Shown piece after piece: positions 8,168 to 16,193 of a DNA stretch of 59,864 bases. Source of the stretch: Acidimicrobiaceae bacterium. GTDB lineage: Bacteria; Actinomycetota; Acidimicrobiia; Acidimicrobiales; MedAcidi-G1. Location of the stretch: NCBI GenBank assembly GCA_002729765.1, contig PBYV01000024.1:1-59864 (forward strand), read 5' to 3'. The translations under genes and the position numbers were made by a program. The first letter of the stretch is position 1. Every line of letters starts with the position of its first letter. The notes beneath the pieces were generated by a model that saw nothing but the letters and a program-made list of their open reading frames with translations, made no database searches and had not been told where the DNA came from.

Positions 8168-10486
8168 ATGGTTGCTGATAACTTTCTCGAGACCGCAACA
8201 GGTCTAACGGACGCCGAAGTTGCTGAACGGATAGAAAAAGGTCAGGTAAATAATGTCCCTGACGCCCCTGTTCGCACCACTAAGCAAATATTGAGAGCAA
8301 ATGTTTTAACTCCAGTCAACGGGATTATGGGAACCCTGCTCGTTCTTATATTGGTAGCAGGTTTTCCAGGAGATGCTTTATTTGCAGGAGTTATTTTTTC
8401 TAACAGCATCATCGGGATTTTTCAAGAATTAAAAGCTCGAAAAACTTTGACGGAGTTAGCTGTTCTATCAGCTCCTAAAGCACGCGTGATTCGTGAAGGA
8501 ATTACTAAAGAAATCAATATTTCTGAAGTCGTACTTGATGACCTGATTGAGATTCAACCGGGTGACCAAATAGTTGTGGACGGCGAGTTAACACATTCCG
8601 CTGGTTTAGAAGTCGATGAATCTTTATTAACTGGCGAATCTGAACCTGTCGAAAAAAACATTCAAGATGAGGTTTTATCTGGAAGTTTTGTATCAGCTGG
8701 TTTTGGTCATTACAGAGCTACACGTATAGGTGTTGACTCATATGCAGTTGCTTTGGCCGAAGAAGCTCGGCGATTCAGACTCGTTGATAGTGACTTGCGT
8801 TCTGGGGTAGACACGATACTGCGTTGGTTGGTCATAATTATTCCTCCTTCTGTAGGTCTTTTACTTCTAAGACTTTTAGCTACTGAAGATCTGTGGGAGG
8901 AAGCTTTACGTGGGACCGTAGCTTCAGCAGTTGCAATGGTTCCTGATGGACTTGTTCTACTTACAAGTCTTTCGTTTATCACTGGTGTGGTCGCTTTGGC
9001 TCGACATCGAGCTTTATGCAAAGAGCTGGCATCAGTTGAGATGTTGGCTCGTGTCGATGTCTTATGTCTGGACAAAACTGGGACTATCACAACAGGAAAA
9101 ATTTCCTACACAGGGTTTGAGACACTCGATGGAACCGATCCTTCTGGTGTGCTCGGAGCGATGGTGGCTGCCGATCCTTCCCCAAACGCGACACTCGCTG
9201 CTCTAGGTGAGCAATTTCAAGATCCTGACTGGCACTTGGTTGACTCAATCGCCTTTTCCTCAATGCGTAAATGGGCCATGTGTAATTTCGGTGATAATGG
9301 ACTGTTTTATTTGGGGGCGCCTGAAATTCTCCTCGGCGAAAACGATCTAGAAAACCGTAACCGTGTGGAAATTCTAGCGAATGAGGGGAAGCGTGTTTTA
9401 GTTCTTACTAGGTCAGATACTCCCGTTGATAAAACAGATGAATTGCCATCAAATCGAAATCCAGTGTGTCTGATTTTTCTGGAGGATACTTTGCGAGAGG
9501 ATGCAAAAGAGATTCTTAGCTACCTTCAAGATCAAGGCATTCAATTAAAAGTCATTTCGGGTGATCATCCTGCAACAGTTGCTGCCGTAGCTAAAAAAGC
9601 TGGTATCTCAACAGATGCAGAGATTTTAGACGCTAGAGAATTATCAGAAAATCAAAACATGGATGAAATAATTGAAAATACGTCGATTTTTGGACGTGTG
9701 ACACCTCATCAAAAAAGGGCAATGGTTTCATCTCTTCAAAACAATGGTCATACCGTTGCTATGACAGGTGATGGTGTCAACGACGTTCTCGCTTTGAAAG
9801 ATTCTGATATGGGTATCGCTATGGGGTCAGGTAGTTCAGCTAGTAGGGCTGTAGCCCAGTTGGTGTTGCTTGACAATCAATTCAAAATATTGCCTCGTGT
9901 TCTCAAAGAAGGACGGAGAGTGATCAATAACATAGAGAGGGTTTCTAATCTTTTTATAACAAAAGCAACTTACGCTGTTCTGTTAACCGCACTCGTAGGA
10001 ATACTCGGTGTTCCTTTTCCTTTTCGACCTAAGCAATTAACACTTATAGGAACTTTTTCCATAGGCCTTCCTGGTTTTTTCTTAGCTTTAGCTCCTGATA
10101 GTTCACTGGTGAAGCCAGGTTTTCTAAAAAGAGTTCTTCGTTATTCAATCCCTGCTGGCATCTCTGCTGCAATCGCAACTTTTGTCTGTTATGAAATTGT
10201 TAGGCGTTCTGATGTTTTGTTGATTGAAGCTAGAACTGCTGCAACAGCGACTCTTCTATGTCTTGGTCTTGGAATTCTTGTAGTTGTAAGTAGACCTATA
10301 AAACTTTGGAAATTATTGTTAGCAGTGTTTATGGGCTTGTCTTATGTATCTGTTCTTTTAAGTGAGTTTGGCCGTGACTACTTTGAGATAGTTCATCTGT
10401 CTGGTGGCGCATGGTTGACTACAGGAATTTGTGTTGCTGTTGGGATCTTCCCGATATTTCTCTCAGCTCGCTTTAATAAAAACTGA
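8168..10486 (+). CDS. ctpE: CtpE-like P-type ATPase (cation, probably Ca2+ uptake)
   Basis: A 772-residue P-type ATPase. TGLTDAEVAERIEKGQVN at the N-terminus, DESLLTGESEPVEK (actuator TGES loop), the DKTGT phosphorylation site (Asp302), the GRVTPHQKRAMV segment and MTGDGVNDVLALKDSDMGIA hinge are all present, with transmembrane pairs before and after and a C-terminal six-helix block. The sequence runs close to mycobacterial CtpE, reported as a calcium importer; no heavy-metal-binding domain or CPC motif is present. ATG 8168 is preceded by TAATAT with exactly 6 bases between, the strongest leaderless-type promoter in this area. Ion specificity is inferred from the family. Confidence 0.88.
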   Translation: MVADNFLETATGLTDAEVAERIEKGQVNNVPDAPVRTTKQILRANVLTPVNGIMGTLLVLILVAGFPGDALFAGVIFSNSIIGIFQELKARKTLTELAVLSAPKARVIREGITKEINISEVVLDDLIEIQPGDQIVVDGELTHSAGLEVDESLLTGESEPVEKNIQDEVLSGSFVSAGFGHYRATRIGVDSYAVALAEEARRFRLVDSDLRSGVDTILRWLVIIIPPSVGLLLLRLLATEDLWEEALRGTVASAVAMVPDGLVLLTSLSFITGVVALARHRALCKELASVEMLARVDVLCLDKTGTITTGKISYTGFETLDGTDPSGVLGAMVAADPSPNATLAALGEQFQDPDWHLVDSIAFSSMRKWAMCNFGDNGLFYLGAPEILLGENDLENRNRVEILANEGKRVLVLTRSDTPVDKTDELPSNRNPVCLIFLEDTLREDAKEILSYLQDQGIQLKVISGDHPATVAAVAKKAGISTDAEILDARELSENQNMDEIIENTSIFGRVTPHQKRAMVSSLQNNGHTVAMTGDGVNDVLALKDSDMGIAMGSGSSASRAVAQLVLLDNQFKILPRVLKEGRRVINNIERVSNLFITKATYAVLLTALVGILGVPFPFRPKQLTLIGTFSIGLPGFFLALAPDSSLVKPGFLKRVLRYSIPAGISAAIATFVCYEIVRRSDVLLIEARTAATATLLCLGLGILVVVSRPIKLWKLLLAVFMGLSYVSVLLSEFGRDYFEIVHLSGGAWLTTGICVAVGIFPIFLSARFNKN

Positions 10487-10501
10487 TTTTATTTTGTTTA
10501 T

Positions 10502-10855
10502 TTAACGTCCTGCTGCTGCGGCAGCGGCAGCTAAAGCAGCAGCGGCTCTGTCAGCAGCTACTTGTCTGCGTCCTATTATCGGCGTAGTAGGTGCAAATCC
10601 TTTAGTAGCTCTCTCTGCTTCTGATTCTCCACCCCAAAAACCTAACTCTCTGTTGTCGCGAGCATAATCTCTGCAATCATCTTGAACTGCACAATCAGCA
10701 CAAATCTCTTTAGCTTTCGCTTCACGCCTAACTCTTGCTTCAGGTCTTTCGGCGAATGGTGCAAAAAACAAACTGCTCTCACCTTGACACAAAGCATCTT
10801 TCATCCAGAATAGAACTCTTGAATCAATAAAAAAGTTCGTCGCTATATCAGTCAT
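10502..10855 (-). CDS. WhiB-family iron-sulfur transcriptional regulator
   Basis: A 117-residue Wbl protein with four cysteines in the family spacing (C23, C52, C55, C61; CADC forming the CxxC pair) that would ligate a [4Fe-4S] cluster, followed by the beta-turn motif GFWGGESE (GVWGG in most members). The tail is an Ala-rich run that is unusual in length. It begins at ATG 10855 behind a strong GGAGGAGGG Shine-Dalgarno at about 9 bases. It is convergent with the ctpE-like gene, whose end is 15 bases away. Wbl proteins occur essentially only in actinobacteria and their phages, which supports the lineage call. Which WhiB paralogue this is cannot be decided. Confidence 0.9.
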   Translation of the reverse strand: MTDIATNFFIDSRVLFWMKDALCQGESSLFFAPFAERPEARVRREAKAKEICADCAVQDDCRDYARDNRELGFWGGESEAERATKGFAPTTPIIGRRQVAADRAAAALAAAAAAAGR

Positions 10856-11065
10856 GCAGACCGGCCCTCCTCCGTTCTACTTTTCGAAGTTTTACTCCGA
10901 GCGCGCGACTTTAGGTAATACAAACTGTTTTGAACAGAGGTTAGCGATAATAATTAGAGAACTACCTATCTGTAAAACAGATTCCTTTTCTGTTTTTGAA
11001 TGACCTTTTGTGATAACCGTCTGCCATCAAGATGAATTAGGTGAAACTCATGCCATAGTCATTAG
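10856..11065. promoter_or_regulatory. Divergent regulatory region with repeated CTGT/ACAG dyads (whiB / mch-like)
   Basis: This 210-base gap is the longest non-coding stretch in the window. It holds two inverted repeats, CTGTT-TTG-AACAG at 10925-10937 and ATCTGT-AAA-ACAGAT at 10968-10982, 43 bases apart start to start and sharing the half-site CTGT/ACAG. This looks like a pair of operators for a dimeric regulator, perhaps WhiB autoregulation or control of the hydratase gene. At the right end CATAGT (11054-11059) sits 6 bases before ATG 11066. The operator reading is an inference from symmetry only. Confidence 0.35.
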
Positions 11066-12076
11066 ATGGATCACGAAATAACTAGCAATGAAAAAACTTC
11101 TGGAACGTATTTCGATGATTTAACAGTGGGACAAATTCTCCCACCTTCCCCTGATCTAACTATCACCTCGGGGGAAATCTCTATGTACCAGTCAATTTGC
11201 GGAGATCCTTTGGCAACTTCTCTAAGTCTTCCATTGGCCGAAAAGGTAACTGGGGTGTCAAAGCGTGTTGTGAACCCCGGGCTAATAATGCATTTTTCAA
11301 TCGGACAAAGCACTGTTGCTACAAGACGGGTAATAGCCAATCTTTTCTATCGCGGAGTTTCTTTCAAGAGACCCGTCTTTGAAGAAGAAACTCTTCATAC
11401 CGAAGTAGTAATCAAAGGTTTAAAAGATCTGACCCTGAGGGAAGACAGGTCACCAAGAGGGCTTGCGCTACTTGGCATTAAAACTACTTGTGTGGATGAT
11501 AATTCAATCGTGGTTGATTATGAACGATGTGCGATGCTCAAAGCACGCGATCCTGAAAACCTTCCCGGACACTGCGATGACCTCGGTTCAGTAGAAACGG
11601 AAATCGTTTTAGATGACTGGAAGTCTTTAGTTCCTGAGTCTTGGGACGTCTCATCTCTGAACAAAGAAAAACAGGAAAATTGGATCATTGGAGAAAAGAA
11701 AATAGATGACCTTCGTGACACAGTGAGTAATGCCATGGAGCTAGTTCGTCTAACCCAAAACCAAGCCCCCGTTCACCGTGACGCAAGTACTTCACCAACT
11801 GGCGAAAGACTCGTATATGGTGGCCACACTATAGGTCTCGCTCAAGCATCTCTGAACCGAATGATGCCAGGGAACGCAACTATTTTAGGTTGGCAGTCCT
11901 GCGATCACTTAGGACCTGTCCATGAAGGGGACGTTTTGTCGTTTCAGCACACCCTCTTAGAGCAGAAAACATTGCCTAACGGAAAAATTAGTGCAATAAA
12001 AACAGAGGTCTCCTCTCTCAAAGATGCTGAAGCGTCAAATGTTCTTGATTGGCGACTCGTGGTTTTTGGAGTTTAA
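11066..12076 (+). CDS. mch: MaoC double-hotdog hydratase, mesaconyl-C1-CoA hydratase (Mch)-like
   Basis: The 336-residue protein has two hotdog domains: an N-terminal one beginning YFDDLTVGQ and GEISMYQSICGD, and a C-terminal one with APVHRDASTSPTGERLVYGG, where the D/H-rich motif and the GERLVYGGHTIGLA helix match MaoC hydratases. The opening and the VYGGH segment resemble mesaconyl-CoA hydratase/beta-methylmalyl-CoA dehydratase (Mch) of Chloroflexus. The convergent neighbour, ending 8 bases away, resembles Mct, the next enzyme of that route. The reaction would be reversible dehydration of beta-methylmalyl-CoA to mesaconyl-C1-CoA. Mesaconyl-C4-CoA hydratase or a generic enoyl-CoA hydratase is the alternative. 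Confidence 0.7.
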   Translation: MDHEITSNEKTSGTYFDDLTVGQILPPSPDLTITSGEISMYQSICGDPLATSLSLPLAEKVTGVSKRVVNPGLIMHFSIGQSTVATRRVIANLFYRGVSFKRPVFEEETLHTEVVIKGLKDLTLREDRSPRGLALLGIKTTCVDDNSIVVDYERCAMLKARDPENLPGHCDDLGSVETEIVLDDWKSLVPESWDVSSLNKEKQENWIIGEKKIDDLRDTVSNAMELVRLTQNQAPVHRDASTSPTGERLVYGGHTIGLAQASLNRMMPGNATILGWQSCDHLGPVHEGDVLSFQHTLLEQKTLPNGKISAIKTEVSSLKDAEASNVLDWRLVVFGV

Positions 12077-12084
12077 AGAACCAT

Positions 12085-13296
12085 TCACGAAACTGTGAAG
12101 ATAAGGCCGTGATCAACCAAATTTCCTATTTCAACTGAACTCAGTTTCAAATTGTCAGCTAAGACTTGTTCAGTGTGTTCTCCCAACAACGGCGCTTTGA
12201 GAGCATTCCGATCATCTACCAGTGGACCTCCGAAAGATAAAGGCGACCCAGGGATCAAGTGTGTCCCCACTCCAGGTTGATCAATTTTGGAAAACATCGG
12301 ATTCTCTGTTGAACACCTTGGATCCTCGTCAAGCATCTGACTGAATGTCCTGTAAGGACCCCAGCACACTCCATATTTATCAAGCCGTTCAGAAATTTCC
12401 TTTAAGGTTAAGCTTTGAAACCACGGATCAAACAAATCCGCAAGTTCTTCTCTTGCTTGAAAACGTGCCCCTTCATCTGTGAAATCAAGGTCAAGTCTTT
12501 GAGATAGTGAAGCTACCTCTTCCTGAGTCTGTGTCGCCTCTAAAAGTCCATCCCATTGCCTTTGAGTGATAGCCACAACCATCACATGACGGCCATCGAG
12601 GCTCAGAAAATCTCTTCCAAAAGCTCCATAGAGGTAATTACCAAGTTTTTTTCTTTCCTCTCCACCTAGCTCAACTTCGGAAAGGTCTCCCCTCCACGCA
12701 ACAGCTGCTAGCGCAACATCTGACAAAGCAAGGCCTACTAACTGGCCTTCCCCAGTTTGTGTTCTATATCGGTCAGCCGCAAGCATCCCTAATGCTGCGG
12801 TTTGGCCACAGATGAGATCCCAAGCAGGCAATGAATGATTGACAGGACGAGGATCGTCCACGTGACCAGTTATTGACGGAATACCAACTGCACAGTTAAT
12901 CGTGTAATCCACCGCTGTTGTTCCGTCGTGGCTTCCCGTGATCGCAACCATCACTAAATCTGGTCTTTTTTCTGAAAGTTTTTCGTAACTGAGCCACCCT
13001 TTTGCAGGAAAATTGGTTAAAAAATTCCCTGAAGTGGCTATAAGTTCCGATAATAAAATCTGTATCTCAGGTGCTTGTAAATCTGCTACAACTGACTTCT
13101 TTCCACGGTTCAAACCATTCCAATAAAGGCTTACCCCATCTTCAGTAAGAGGCCAACGCTTATAGTCGATTCCTCCGCCGAGTTGATCAAACCTAATAAC
13201 TTCGGCGCCCATCTGGGCTAACGTCATTCCTCCTGAAGGAGCGGCAACAAAAGCCGAGCCTTCAACCACAGAAAGTCCTTCTAGTGGAAGAATCAA
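12085..13296 (-). CDS. mct: Mesaconyl-CoA C1-C4 CoA transferase (Mct), family III CoA transferase
   Basis: The 403-residue protein is a CaiB/BaiF (class III) CoA transferase that follows Chloroflexus Mct closely from memory: VVEGSAFVAAPSGGMTLAQM, GGGIDYKRWPLTEDG, LTNFPAKGWLSYEKL, HSLPAWDLICGQ with the catalytic-type Asp (D160), NYLYGAFGRDF, RCSTENPMFSKIDQPG and LIPGSPLSF. Mct moves CoA within one mesaconyl-CoA molecule from C1 to C4, a step known from the glyoxylate-assimilating half of the 3-hydroxypropionate bi-cycle. It lies 14 bases downstream of the peroxiredoxin gene in an apparent minus-strand operon with an aldehyde dehydrogenase. The likeness is much greater than to other family III members. 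Confidence 0.82.
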   Translation of the reverse strand: MILPLEGLSVVEGSAFVAAPSGGMTLAQMGAEVIRFDQLGGGIDYKRWPLTEDGVSLYWNGLNRGKKSVVADLQAPEIQILLSELIATSGNFLTNFPAKGWLSYEKLSEKRPDLVMVAITGSHDGTTAVDYTINCAVGIPSITGHVDDPRPVNHSLPAWDLICGQTAALGMLAADRYRTQTGEGQLVGLALSDVALAAVAWRGDLSEVELGGEERKKLGNYLYGAFGRDFLSLDGRHVMVVAITQRQWDGLLEATQTQEEVASLSQRLDLDFTDEGARFQAREELADLFDPWFQSLTLKEISERLDKYGVCWGPYRTFSQMLDEDPRCSTENPMFSKIDQPGVGTHLIPGSPLSFGGPLVDDRNALKAPLLGEHTEQVLADNLKLSSVEIGNLVDHGLIFTVS

Positions 13297-13310
13297 ATCA
13301 GACCACGCTC

Positions 13311-13778
13311 TCAGCTTTGCGAACGGATTACTGACAAAACTTCATCACCATGAGTCTGAAAATCTGTAATTGAGTCCTGATCCCAAATAGCCGCAATTAA
13401 CCCCTCAGGAGAAATCAAAAAACTGGTTCTTAAAGAAAAGGCCACTGCAGGGTCATCTGCAGGTCGAGCCACACCATAAAGTTCCCCTATTTTTCTTTCA
13501 GGGTCAGAAATTAATGGAAAAAGGAAATCATATTCATCAGCAAATTTCTTTTGTTCTTCCACAGAGTCGAAACTGGCGCCAACTATTGCAGCTCCTAAAT
13601 CTGAAAAATCTGAGGCTCTATCACGGAGCCCCTGGCCTTCCATCGTTCAACCAGGTGTAGATGCTTTTGGATACCACCAAAACAAAACCCAGCTACCTGA
13701 AAAATCAGCCAAAGATAATGTATTTCCATCTTGATCAAGCGCTGAAAATTTTGGTGCTTCGTTTCCTACTTCAAGCAT
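13311..13778 (-). CDS. Selenocysteine-containing peroxiredoxin (BCP/PrxQ type), UGA recoded at residue 44
   Basis: Reading from ATG 13778 gives a full BCP/PrxQ-type peroxiredoxin of 155 residues if the in-frame TGA at 13649-13647 is read as selenocysteine. The first half is MLEVGNEAPKFSALDQDGNT then VLFWWYPKASTPG; the TGA falls exactly where the peroxidatic Cys stands (PxxxTPG-C-T), and the frame continues TMEGQGLRDRASDF through SDPERKIGELYGVARP. The protein has no Cys at all, so no resolving Cys at the usual +5 position. It should reduce hydroperoxides with an external thiol. Initiation at ATG 13643 would leave a catalytically dead fragment. It lies between the aldehyde dehydrogenase and mct on the minus strand. 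A sequencing error or pseudogene is the alternative. Confidence 0.85.
13612..13632 (-). promoter_or_regulatory. Bacterial SECIS-like hairpin downstream of the UGA codon
   Basis: Fourteen bases after the UGA the mRNA can form a 7-base-pair stem GGGGCUC / GAGCCUC (one G-U pair) closed by the 7-base loop CGUGAUA. Bacterial SECIS elements recognised by SelB lie just 3' of the UGA inside the coding region and carry a GU in the apical loop; here GU falls 23-24 bases after the UGA. This placement and stem support recoding. Folding was done by eye only. Confidence 0.7.
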
Positions 13779-13849
13779 TATTCCTCTTTTTCTTCATATC
13801 TCACAATAGTGACCATAGCTTCTCAAGCCATCCAAAAGAGCTTTATAAA

Positions 13850-15313
13850 TTAAGCTAACCAAGAAATAGCCTGAAGCTCGCTATAAGCCCTTAAGCCCCA
13901 TGTCCCACGGTCTCTGCCTATTCCAGACATCTTGAATCCTCCAAAAGGGGCTTCCATGTGCGGCTGAAAACTGTTAAGGGCAACGTTTCCGCTTTCTAGA
14001 CTCTTAGCTATCTGGTGGGCTCTAGCATTATCACCTGCATAAACGTAACTAAATAGTCCATAATCAGAGTCGTTGGCCATTTCAATCGCTTGTTCATCGT
14101 CGTCATGTGGCATCACCACGACAACTGGTCCAAAAGCTTCTTCACGGACAACGTGCATATCAGTTGTGCAGTCCGCTAAAAGTGTTGGTGCTACAAAATA
14201 GCCTTGTTCATCAGGTCTTTGACCGCCGCAAACCAATTTGGCACCTGACTCCACACCGGATGAAACAAAATTTTCAACGTTGTCTCTCTGCTGTTCTGAA
14301 ATCAAAGGTCCTACCAAAGTGTCACGTTCTCTTGGGTCTCCTATTTTGAGCATCCCTGCTACAGCCGAGAGGGTCTCTACTGTTTGATCGTAAATACTAC
14401 GATGGCAGATAACCCGCGTTGGAGCGGTGCAAATCTGCCCGCTGTGGAAACCCCAAACACTTGCTATAGCACCCATCGCTGCATCGACGCTGGCATCTTC
14501 GGTCATGATTAGAGCACCTTTTCCACCTAGTTCCATAAGAACACGTGTCATAGTTGATGCGCCGCTTTCATAGATTGACTTTCCAACAGAAGTTGAACCC
14601 GTAAAGCTGACCATGTTTACATCTTTTGAGGCAACCATCGCAGCCGGGACTTCCGGACCGGAAGAAGTAACAATATTTACAACTCCTGGAGGGAAACCGG
14701 CTTCATTTATAGCTTCACCTAATCTCAAAATACCCAGTGGGTCCTGTGGAGCCGGTTTTATGATGCAGGTGTTACCCATTGCTAAAGCTGGTGCTATTTT
14801 CCCCGCCACATTAGTAAGAGGAAAATTGTAGGGTGTGATACATAGAACAACCCCAACTGGCTGATGGTATACGGATGCAGCTACAAGGCCCGCAGGTCCA
14901 AGAGCATTCGCTCCTTGTTTAATAGGAAGTTCAGATGAATCTATACGTTGTGGTTTCGAGTAGTAACGGAAACGGTCAATAAACCCTCCTGCGACTTGGA
15001 GAGTTTCCGTGATATTTATTGTTGACCCAGTCTCTGCCTGAACTAAATCGACCCATTCTGGAGTTTTCTGTTCTAGTACATCTGCAAGTTTTCCGAGTAA
15101 ATGACACCTCTGGTCAATCGATGTATTTTTCCACCCGTCTAATGCTTCTCTTGCAGCGGTCATTGCATCGGCTGCTTCACTTAGAGTCGCTTCTGGTGCA
15201 TTACCTACTGTCTCCGTCGTGTAAGGATTCACGACTGAATATGTTTCTGCGGTTTCTACCCATTCGCCACCTATAAGCAATTTCCATTGCTCTTGTGGGT
15301 CTATTTTCGTCAT
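13850..15313 (-). CDS. Aldehyde dehydrogenase family protein
   Basis: The 487-residue protein is a full-length NAD(P)-dependent aldehyde dehydrogenase: CITPYNFPLTN substrate/cofactor strand, KPAPQDPLG, FTGSTSVGKSI (cofactor clamp), MELGGKGALI with the general-base Glu, and GQICTAPTR with the catalytic Cys. The C-terminal EAFGPVVVV and PFGGFKMSGIGRDRG motifs are complete. ATG 15313 follows AAGGGAGAG by a few bases. It is the first gene of an apparent operon with the selenoprotein peroxiredoxin and mct. The substrate could be an aldehyde from lipid or steroid side chains, or a semialdehyde; the sequence alone does not say. Confidence 0.9.
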   Translation of the reverse strand: MTKIDPQEQWKLLIGGEWVETAETYSVVNPYTTETVGNAPEATLSEAADAMTAAREALDGWKNTSIDQRCHLLGKLADVLEQKTPEWVDLVQAETGSTINITETLQVAGGFIDRFRYYSKPQRIDSSELPIKQGANALGPAGLVAASVYHQPVGVVLCITPYNFPLTNVAGKIAPALAMGNTCIIKPAPQDPLGILRLGEAINEAGFPPGVVNIVTSSGPEVPAAMVASKDVNMVSFTGSTSVGKSIYESGASTMTRVLMELGGKGALIMTEDASVDAAMGAIASVWGFHSGQICTAPTRVICHRSIYDQTVETLSAVAGMLKIGDPRERDTLVGPLISEQQRDNVENFVSSGVESGAKLVCGGQRPDEQGYFVAPTLLADCTTDMHVVREEAFGPVVVVMPHDDDEQAIEMANDSDYGLFSYVYAGDNARAHQIAKSLESGNVALNSFQPHMEAPFGGFKMSGIGRDRGTWGLRAYSELQAISWLA

Positions 15314-15419
15314 TACTCTCCCTTAAGCCCATTTGTAGGATGCTCAAAATTCTTCGCTAACCTCTGCATTTACCACTTTAGTAATTCATTATTGGTAAAT
15401 ATCAAGGATAGGAAACTAT

Positions 15420-16112
15420 ATGCAGAATAATTCGAACATTTCGGACGAAAAGAAACGCCGGCGTTCTTTTTTTCTTGATGAAAAACTTTTCGAATACATA
15501 TTAGATCACACTTCGCAACCTGATGAAACTCAACAATCCCTTATAGAGACTACGTCTGAATTAGGGAAAGTTTCTGCTATGCAAATTGCCCAAGATCAGG
15601 GTGTTTTTCTTTACATGCTAGTTGCTGCGATTCGACCCGATTTTGCCGTTGAGATAGGAACTTTTACAGGTTATTCGTCTTTGGCTATTGCCAAAGCCCT
15701 ACCGGAGAATGGAAAACTATTATGTTGTGATGTTTCTGAAGAGTGGACTTCCGTAGCTAATAGATACTGGGAGAAGGCGGGTGTTGCTGAAAAAATCGAA
15801 CTTGTCATTGCACCTGCAAAGGAAACTTTGGCCAATTTACCTGATAATAAAAAAATTGACTTTGCCTTCATCGATGCTGACAAGGGTGGCTACCTCGAAT
15901 ACTACGAAGAGATTGTGTCTAGATTGTCAGACCATGGTTTAATAGCAGTCGACAATGTTTTATGGTCAGGCAAAGTGGTTGATGCAGAGGTATCTGATGA
16001 CGACACTGTCTCTATGCGAAACTTCAATGATTATGTAGCTCAAGATGAGCGGGTTTCTTCCGTAATGCTCTCAATTGGTGATGGACTGACTCTAGTAAAG
16101 CGAACGAATTAA
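15420..16112 (+). CDS. SAM-dependent O-methyltransferase (Methyltransf_3 / CCoAOMT-like)
   Basis: A 230-residue class I methyltransferase of the caffeoyl-CoA/catechol O-methyltransferase group: EIGTFTGYSSLAIAKALP (motif I, SAM loop), CCDVSEEWTSVANRYWEKAG, FAFIDADKGGYLEYYEE with the metal-binding Asp, and LIAVDNVLWSGKVVD. The N-terminal cap EKLFEYILDHTSQPDE is typical. It starts at ATG 15420 with an AAGGATAGGA stretch upstream and stands alone between divergent aldehyde dehydrogenase and the thiolase. The acceptor is unknown; bacterial members methylate small phenolics or polyketides. Confidence 0.87.
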   Translation: MQNNSNISDEKKRRRSFFLDEKLFEYILDHTSQPDETQQSLIETTSELGKVSAMQIAQDQGVFLYMLVAAIRPDFAVEIGTFTGYSSLAIAKALPENGKLLCCDVSEEWTSVANRYWEKAGVAEKIELVIAPAKETLANLPDNKKIDFAFIDADKGGYLEYYEEIVSRLSDHGLIAVDNVLWSGKVVDAEVSDDDTVSMRNFNDYVAQDERVSSVMLSIGDGLTLVKRTN

Positions 16113-16193
16113 AGTTTTTGTGAAAAAATAAACAAGGTCTATTTCTGCCGGTTAGGATCTCGGCAGATTCGATAAATAATTGAGAGGTTAATC

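Noticed and set aside
8710-9090. 126-residue minus-strand frame inside the P-type ATPase gene
   Set aside because: It lies wholly within a conserved coding region on the other strand, including the DKTGT site; Ser/Thr/Arg-rich product typical of antisense frames.
13311-13643. Separate short peroxiredoxin gene starting at ATG 13643
   Set aside because: It would lack the whole N-terminal third and the catalytic residue; upstream sequence in the same frame is a perfect peroxiredoxin N-terminus interrupted only by one TGA at the active site.
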